Of a stretch of 10,780 nt of DNA, positions 7,029 through 10,780 are shown in pieces. The translations under genes and the position numbers were made by a program. The stretch is from NCBI GenBank assembly GCA_948960675.1, contig CARDPF010000091.1, positions 1 to 10,780 of the forward strand, in the 5' to 3' direction. A model generated the notes under the pieces. The model had not been told where the DNA came from, did no database searches, and saw only the letters and a list, made by a program, of their open reading frames with translations. This DNA comes from an uncultured Eisenbergiella sp. (GTDB lineage: Bacteria > Bacillota > Clostridia > Lachnospirales > Lachnospiraceae). Numbering within the stretch: position 1 is the stretch's first letter; each line of letters starts with the position of its first letter.

Positions 7029-8081
7029 ATGAAGGTACGGGGGAAAAAAAACCTGGCGGTATTGGCGGTATGTTTCCTGACGGGGATTTTGGGCGGATGT
7101 GGCGCAAAAACGGGGGAGAACATCGCAAAGGGGATGCAGCAGATCGAGCAGATGGATTATGAGGGAGCCCTGCACAGTTTTGAGGCCGCTACGGTAAACA
7201 AGGAAGACATGCAGCTGATCTGCCGGGGACAGGGCCTTGCCTATATCGGACTGACGGATTATGAGAGTGCGGCGCAGAGCCTGGAGAAAGCGCTTCGTTA
7301 CAGCGATGCCCGCATAGACCAGCTTGATTTTGACATCAATTACTATCTGGCGACCGCTTATTACCGGGGAGGGCAGACCGACCGGGCGCTTGCGGTGTAT
7401 CAGGCCATCGTGGATCTTAGGCCCAGGGAGAAGCAGGCCTGGTATTTGAAAGGAACGCTGGAACTGGAACAGGGCAAGGTGGAGGCCGCCAAGGCGGATT
7501 TTGAGCAGGCCATCGCGGTGGATAAAACGGATTATGATATGCTCATTGATATCTGCGTAAGCTTAAGCCGGTACGGTCAGGCACAGCTTGGCGCCGACTG
7601 GCTGCAGGCGGTGTTGGCGGACACGTCCCTTCGGCTGTCCGATTACGATAAAGGAAGGATGAGCTTTTATTTGGGGGATTATGAGACGGCCCGGGTGTCG
7701 CTGGAAAAAGTCAAAGATGGCAAGGGGGCGGGGGCAGTGAAGCTTTTGGGCCTGTCGTATGAGAACCTGGGGGATTACAATTATGCGGCCAGCGTGTACG
7801 CAACTTATCTGGAGACCAAGCAGGAGGATGCGGAAATTTATAACCAGCTGGGATTGTGTAAGCTGCGGGTGGGGGAGTACGAAGCGGCCCTCAACGCTTT
7901 TCGGTCGGGACTTGCCATGGAGGGGAATACGGTGATGCAGTCCCTGCGTTTCAACGAAATTGTGGCATTGGAATATTTGGGACAGTTCGAGCAGGCCAAA
8001 ATATCCATGCAGCAGTATTTGGCCTTATATCCGGACGACCAAAAGGCACAGCGGGAAAATATTTTTTTGCAGTCAAGGTAG
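7029..8081 (+). CDS. TPR-repeat lipoprotein
   Basis: The 350-residue protein starts at the ATG at 7029, behind AGGAAGG. A GTG two codons earlier is also possible but lies inside that ribosome binding site. The signal peptide MKVRGKKN plus a hydrophobic stretch ends in the lipobox LGGC with lipidated Cys24, so the protein is tethered to the outer face of the membrane. The rest is tandem tetratricopeptide-like helical hairpins (about 30-340). Clear examples contain YIGLTDYESAAQSLEKAL, AYYRGGQTDRALAVYQ, LSYENLGDYNYAASVYATYL and LGLCKLRVGEYEAALNAF. TPR arrays bind proteins or peptides and have no catalytic residues. It lies 45 bases after rsmF and 79 bases before the SGNH gene. It may scaffold the envelope acylation proteins encoded next, but nothing in the sequence shows the partner. 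Confidence 0.87.
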   Translation: MKVRGKKNLAVLAVCFLTGILGGCGAKTGENIAKGMQQIEQMDYEGALHSFEAATVNKEDMQLICRGQGLAYIGLTDYESAAQSLEKALRYSDARIDQLDFDINYYLATAYYRGGQTDRALAVYQAIVDLRPREKQAWYLKGTLELEQGKVEAAKADFEQAIAVDKTDYDMLIDICVSLSRYGQAQLGADWLQAVLADTSLRLSDYDKGRMSFYLGDYETARVSLEKVKDGKGAGAVKLLGLSYENLGDYNYAASVYATYLETKQEDAEIYNQLGLCKLRVGEYEAALNAFRSGLAMEGNTVMQSLRFNEIVALEYLGQFEQAKISMQQYLALYPDDQKAQRENIFLQSR

Positions 8082-8160
8082 CAGGAAAGGAGGGACGGGA
8101 AGGGAAACGGCGTAGGCAACAGTACAGCGCACAGCCCTTTCCCGGCAAAATTGGCGTGTC

Positions 8161-9225
8161 ATGGGAAAAATAGCAAAAATGATGGCCGGTATGGCCGTAG
8201 GTTTTTTGGGTCTTTGGCTGTTGTTGGGAGGAACCACGGTATGTGCGGCCGCCGGTGACGGCGCAGGGCAGGAAATGACGGAGATGACGGCCGCGATGGT
8301 GACGGTTTCGCAGGCGAATGTGCGGGCCGGGGCAGGCAGGGAGGAGCCCCTTTTGGGGAAGCTGCAAGCCGGACAGGTGGTCAATGCCTGCGGATTGGAA
8401 AAAAGCGGCTGGATCCAGATTGTATACGGAAACGGGCTTGGTTATGTAAGTTCCAGACTGCTGACCCAGGTGCCGGTGGACGATGCCATGCTGGCAGCGC
8501 TTGCGCAGCAGGCGGCGGCAGTTAAGTACAATGCTACACAGCAGGAAGCGCTGCGGCAGGCGCAGGAGGCGGCAATGCAGGCACAGGAGGCCGCACGGCA
8601 GGCGGCGCAGGTACAGCAACAGGCATCTGCGCAGCAGGAGGCGGCAATGCAGGTACAGGCCCCTGCACAGCAGGAAGCCCAAGCTTTACAGGAACAGGCA
8701 GCGGCCCTGCCGGGCGGCAATGTGATTTTTGTGGGGGATTCCAGGACCGGACAAATGGGGAATGCGGTGGGGGGTACGGCCGCTTATCCGGGCGTGGCTT
8801 TCGTGGCGTGCTTTGGCGGCGGCCACGAATGGCTTGCCACACAGAAGGCGAAAGCGGACATTGACCAATATGTGACGCCCGGTTCCGTCATTGTGGTCAA
8901 CTATGGGGTCAACGATCTGTCCAAGCACAATGAATACATTGCCACCATCAACCAATATGCCTACGACTGGCGGGAGAAGGGGGCCGTGGTCTATTTCGCA
9001 ACCGTCGGTCCGGTGGGGGAAAACGAATACGGCAAACGCAACTGGGCCGTGGAATATTTTAACAACCAGCTGAGCAACCGGCTGGATCAGGGTATCGGGC
9101 GGATTCCGCTGTATCAGTATCTGGTCATGACCGGGTACACGACCACGTCGGACGGACTGCACTATACACCGGATGTTTACGCCAGAATGTTTCAGTATTT
9201 GATGCAAAGCATCGGGAAAATGTAA
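8161..9225 (+). CDS. Secreted SH3b / Gln-Ala-rich linker / SGNH-hydrolase protein
   Basis: The 354-residue protein has a signal peptide (MGKIAKMM plus a hydrophobic core to about residue 23, probable cleavage after VCAAA near 31). A bacterial SH3 domain follows (about 46-103, with VTVSQANVRAGAG and WIQIVYGNGLGYVSSRLL), a fold that often binds cell-wall peptides. A linker at about 105-183 is almost entirely Gln, Ala and Glu. The C-terminal domain (186-354) is of the SGNH/GDSL esterase type: nucleophile Ser194 in FVGDSRTGQMG, the block III NYGVND at 247-252, and the Asp331/His334 pair in DGLHYTP. Such enzymes add or remove acetyl groups on glycans. The next gene, an acyltransferase-3 protein, follows with no gap, so the pair probably O-acylates a wall polymer. 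The ATG lacks a good ribosome binding site; a TAG at 8113-8115 rules out an upstream start in frame. Confidence 0.87.
   Translation: MGKIAKMMAGMAVGFLGLWLLLGGTTVCAAAGDGAGQEMTEMTAAMVTVSQANVRAGAGREEPLLGKLQAGQVVNACGLEKSGWIQIVYGNGLGYVSSRLLTQVPVDDAMLAALAQQAAAVKYNATQQEALRQAQEAAMQAQEAARQAAQVQQQASAQQEAAMQVQAPAQQEAQALQEQAAALPGGNVIFVGDSRTGQMGNAVGGTAAYPGVAFVACFGGGHEWLATQKAKADIDQYVTPGSVIVVNYGVNDLSKHNEYIATINQYAYDWREKGAVVYFATVGPVGENEYGKRNWAVEYFNNQLSNRLDQGIGRIPLYQYLVMTGYTTTSDGLHYTPDVYARMFQYLMQSIGKM
8563..8659 (+). repeat. Internal 25-base direct repeat coding the Gln/Ala-rich linker
   Basis: The 25 bases at 8563-8587 recur at 8635-8659 with one mismatch (CAGGAGGCGGCAATGCAGG followed by C or T, then ACAGG), offset by 72 bases or 24 codons. 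The repeat keeps frame and encodes QEAAMQ(A/V)Q. It suggests the linker grew by duplication and may vary in length between strains. Confidence 0.75.
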
Positions 9226-10287
9226 ATGGGTGGAAACAGGAATGCAACAACCTTTGACAATATCCGGGTTCTGCGGGTGCTTGCCTGTCTGGGCGTATTT
9301 GTTTCCCATCTGGCGCCGCGCATGGGGGTAAAGGGATTTTGGGCGTCTGTGGCGAACTTTGGCGCTTCGGGAGTGTATCTGTTTTTCCTGATCAGCGGCT
9401 TTTTGGCCTGCCGCATGGGAGGAGGGCAGGCGGATTGGGGAAGGAAAGGGGTTTTGGCCTATTACTGCAGGCGGCTTTTCAGGATTCTGCCGCTGTATTA
9501 TGCCGTCATTTTTTACTATATGGCGCTGCATGGCCTGCTTTTGCGGGATGTGCCGGACGATCCTGCAGGGCTGTATTGGCTGCGGTATTTTTTCCTGACC
9601 AATGCCTGTATTCCGGGGCCGGATAATTTCTGGTCCAACATCGGTGCGACATGGACGATCAGCCTGTTTGTATTCTTTTATCTTTGCGCGCCGCTGTTTG
9701 TGTATCTGATCCGGGGGAGTGTGTGGCGGGCGGCGGTTTTGTATTTGGCGCTGCTTTTGTTGCGCCATGTCTGGGTGGAAGCAGGGCTGTCCGCTTATAT
9801 GATGGCGTTTTACTATCTGCATTTTTTCGCGCTGGGAATGCTGGCCGGGGAATTGGCCGCTGCATACCCTCCGGCGGCAGCGGCAGGCCGGTTTGCCCTG
9901 TTTGCCATGGCGCTGGGGATTGCAGGGTGCGCAAGCGGGAAGGGAAACGACTATTTTACCGTTCTTTCCTGGGGATATGCGGCCGTGGTTCTTTTGACAG
10001 GCGCGTTTCTTCGGGGAAACAAAGAAGGGCCGGCGGCCCGGCTGACGGCAGTCTTGGACAAGTACTCCTATGCGATATATTTGGTACATGCGGCGGTGGT
10101 GGACGGTATTGTGCTGCTGCAGGCCCATGTGCAGCTTCCTGTGGCTGCGGTTTTGGGCATCGGGTTGGGAGTGACGGCCATGGGGGCGTATTTGGCGCAC
10201 CGGTGGATAGAAGAACCGGCAAACCGGCTGGGGCAAAAGCTGGCGCGGCAAATTTGCAGGTTGAATAAGAATGGAGGATTCCTATGA
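9226..10287 (+). CDS. Acyltransferase-3 family membrane protein (OatA/OafA-like, without SGNH domain)
   Basis: This 353-residue, roughly ten-helix membrane protein has the AT3 family landmarks. LRVLACLGVFVSH at 16-28 gives the key Arg17 and His28. GVYLFFLISGFL at 49-60, the basic CRRLFRILPLYY at 81-92, the C-terminal YSYAIYLVHA and the closing HRWIEEP are also present. Family members take acyl groups, usually acetyl from acetyl-CoA, across the membrane to O-acylate sugars. In OatA an SGNH domain is fused to the C-terminus; here it is a separate protein encoded immediately upstream, with ATG directly after the TAA stop. The ribosome binding site is weak, so translation is probably coupled. Oddly, the usual W-S-L-S-x-E block reads WTISLFVFFY, with Phe where relatives have Glu. 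Substrate and acyl group are unknown. Its last four bases overlap pyrF. Confidence 0.88.
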   Translation: MGGNRNATTFDNIRVLRVLACLGVFVSHLAPRMGVKGFWASVANFGASGVYLFFLISGFLACRMGGGQADWGRKGVLAYYCRRLFRILPLYYAVIFYYMALHGLLLRDVPDDPAGLYWLRYFFLTNACIPGPDNFWSNIGATWTISLFVFFYLCAPLFVYLIRGSVWRAAVLYLALLLLRHVWVEAGLSAYMMAFYYLHFFALGMLAGELAAAYPPAAAAGRFALFAMALGIAGCASGKGNDYFTVLSWGYAAVVLLTGAFLRGNKEGPAARLTAVLDKYSYAIYLVHAAVVDGIVLLQAHVQLPVAAVLGIGLGVTAMGAYLAHRWIEEPANRLGQKLARQICRLNKNGGFL

Positions 10288-10780
10288 TTGATCGACTGAT
10301 TGCCAACATCAAAAAAACGAATGCGCCCATTGTGGTAGGGCTGGATCCGATGATGAAGTTTATTCCGGGTTTTATCACCCGTGCAGCCTTTGCGGAATAC
10401 GGGGAAACCCTGCAGGGCGCGGCGCAGGCCATTTGGCAGTATAATAAGGGGATTGTGGATGCCGTCTGCGACCTGATTCCGGCCGTGAAACCCCAGATTG
10501 CCATGTATGAGCAGTTTGGCGTGGAAGGGGTTGGGGTTTTTCACAAAACGGTGGAATACTGTAAGCAAAAGGGGCTGGTAGTAATCGGTGATGTAAAGAG
10601 GGGGGATATCGGTTCCACCTCAGAGGCTTATGCAGTGGGGCATCTGGGCGGGGTGCAGGTGGGAAGCAAATTCTGCCGGGGCTTTGATGAGGATTTTGTC
10701 ACGGTAAATCCCTACCTTGGGTCCGACGGGATAAAGCCTTTTTTGAAGGTGTGCGCGGAGGAGAAGAAGGGGATCTTTGT
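10284..10780 (+). CDS. pyrF: Orotidine 5'-phosphate decarboxylase, N-terminal part (truncated by window end)
   Basis: The 165 visible residues begin at the ATG at 10284, which overlaps the acyltransferase stop as ATGA, with GGAGG 6 bases upstream. VVGLDPMM at 17-24 and AVKPQIAMYE at 67-76 (Lys69) bind the substrate. GDVKRGDIGSTSEAY at 102-116 is the active-site signature, with Asp103, the proton donor Lys105 and Asp108. TVNPYLGSDGI at 140-150 follows. The enzyme decarboxylates OMP to UMP, the last step of pyrimidine synthesis, in the cytoplasm. The insertion-rich layout is that of the longer PyrF subfamily (about 270-310 residues in full), common in Clostridia and Actinobacteria. Other pyr genes may follow beyond the window. 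No PyrR-type attenuator is visible before it, so it probably depends on read-through from upstream. Confidence 0.95.
   Translation, partial: MIDRLIANIKKTNAPIVVGLDPMMKFIPGFITRAAFAEYGETLQGAAQAIWQYNKGIVDAVCDLIPAVKPQIAMYEQFGVEGVGVFHKTVEYCKQKGLVVIGDVKRGDIGSTSEAYAVGHLGGVQVGSKFCRGFDEDFVTVNPYLGSDGIKPFLKVCAEEKKGIF

Noticed and set aside
8483..8725. 80-codon Arg/Gln-rich plus-strand frame in the linker region
   Set aside because: It is a frame-shifted reading of the CAG/GCA-rich linker repeat of the SGNH gene.
8686..10251. 521-codon open frame on the minus strand across the SGNH and acyltransferase genes
   Set aside because: It is antisense to two well-supported genes, is rich in Pro, His, Arg and Gln as expected for a shadow frame, and shows no family motif.

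Overview
The window looks like chromosomal DNA from a Gram-positive anaerobe of the Clostridia, most likely a motile member of the Lachnospiraceae. This is an inference from strong AGGAGG-type ribosome binding sites, a lipoprotein signal, a CheV-type chemotaxis protein, a Clostridia-style small serine recombinase, and a VTC/DUF4956/CotH gene group of a kind I associate with this class. Base composition is roughly balanced. No rRNA, tRNA, CRISPR array or insertion sequence is visible.

Right-to-left block (minus strand, about 5376 down to 1). cheV (CheW-like domain plus receiver domain) has its own extended -10 promoter and a strong intrinsic terminator. Below it lies a small resolvase/invertase-type serine recombinase, apparently started at an ATT codon and closed by a 22-bp perfect hairpin. 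A structured, gene-free leader of about 190 bases follows. The leader precedes a tightly spaced four-gene operon, in order of transcription: a VTC-domain polyphosphate polymerase, a DUF4956 membrane protein, a membrane-anchored CotH-type kinase, and the N-terminus of a cellulose-synthase-like family 2 glycosyltransferase cut by the window edge. This looks like an exopolysaccharide or cell-envelope system in which polyphosphate or phosphotransfer chemistry is coupled to a processive glycan synthase. Its biochemical role cannot be settled from sequence alone.

Left-to-right block (plus strand, 5534 to the end). A promoter precedes an RsmF/NOL1-NOP2-Sun type rRNA m5C methyltransferase. It is followed by a TPR-repeat lipoprotein, a secreted SH3b plus SGNH-hydrolase protein, an acyltransferase-3 membrane protein directly abutting it, and pyrF (orotidine 5'-phosphate decarboxylase, truncated by the window end), whose start codon overlaps the acyltransferase stop. 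The SGNH and acyltransferase genes look like a split OatA-like O-acylation pair: the membrane protein would pass acyl groups across the membrane and the extracellular SGNH protein would place them on, or remove them from, a cell-wall glycan.

The points most worth a second look are the polyphosphate/CotH/glycan-synthase operon; the 26-bp hix-like palindrome and repeated half-sites between the recombinase gene and that operon, which raise the possibility of recombinase-controlled expression; the ATT start codon of the recombinase; and the missing conserved Glu in the acyltransferase. No gene-free stretch exceeds 300 bases. The two longest are 3476-3716 (structured leader plus terminator) and 5377-5603 (divergent cheV/rsmF promoters).
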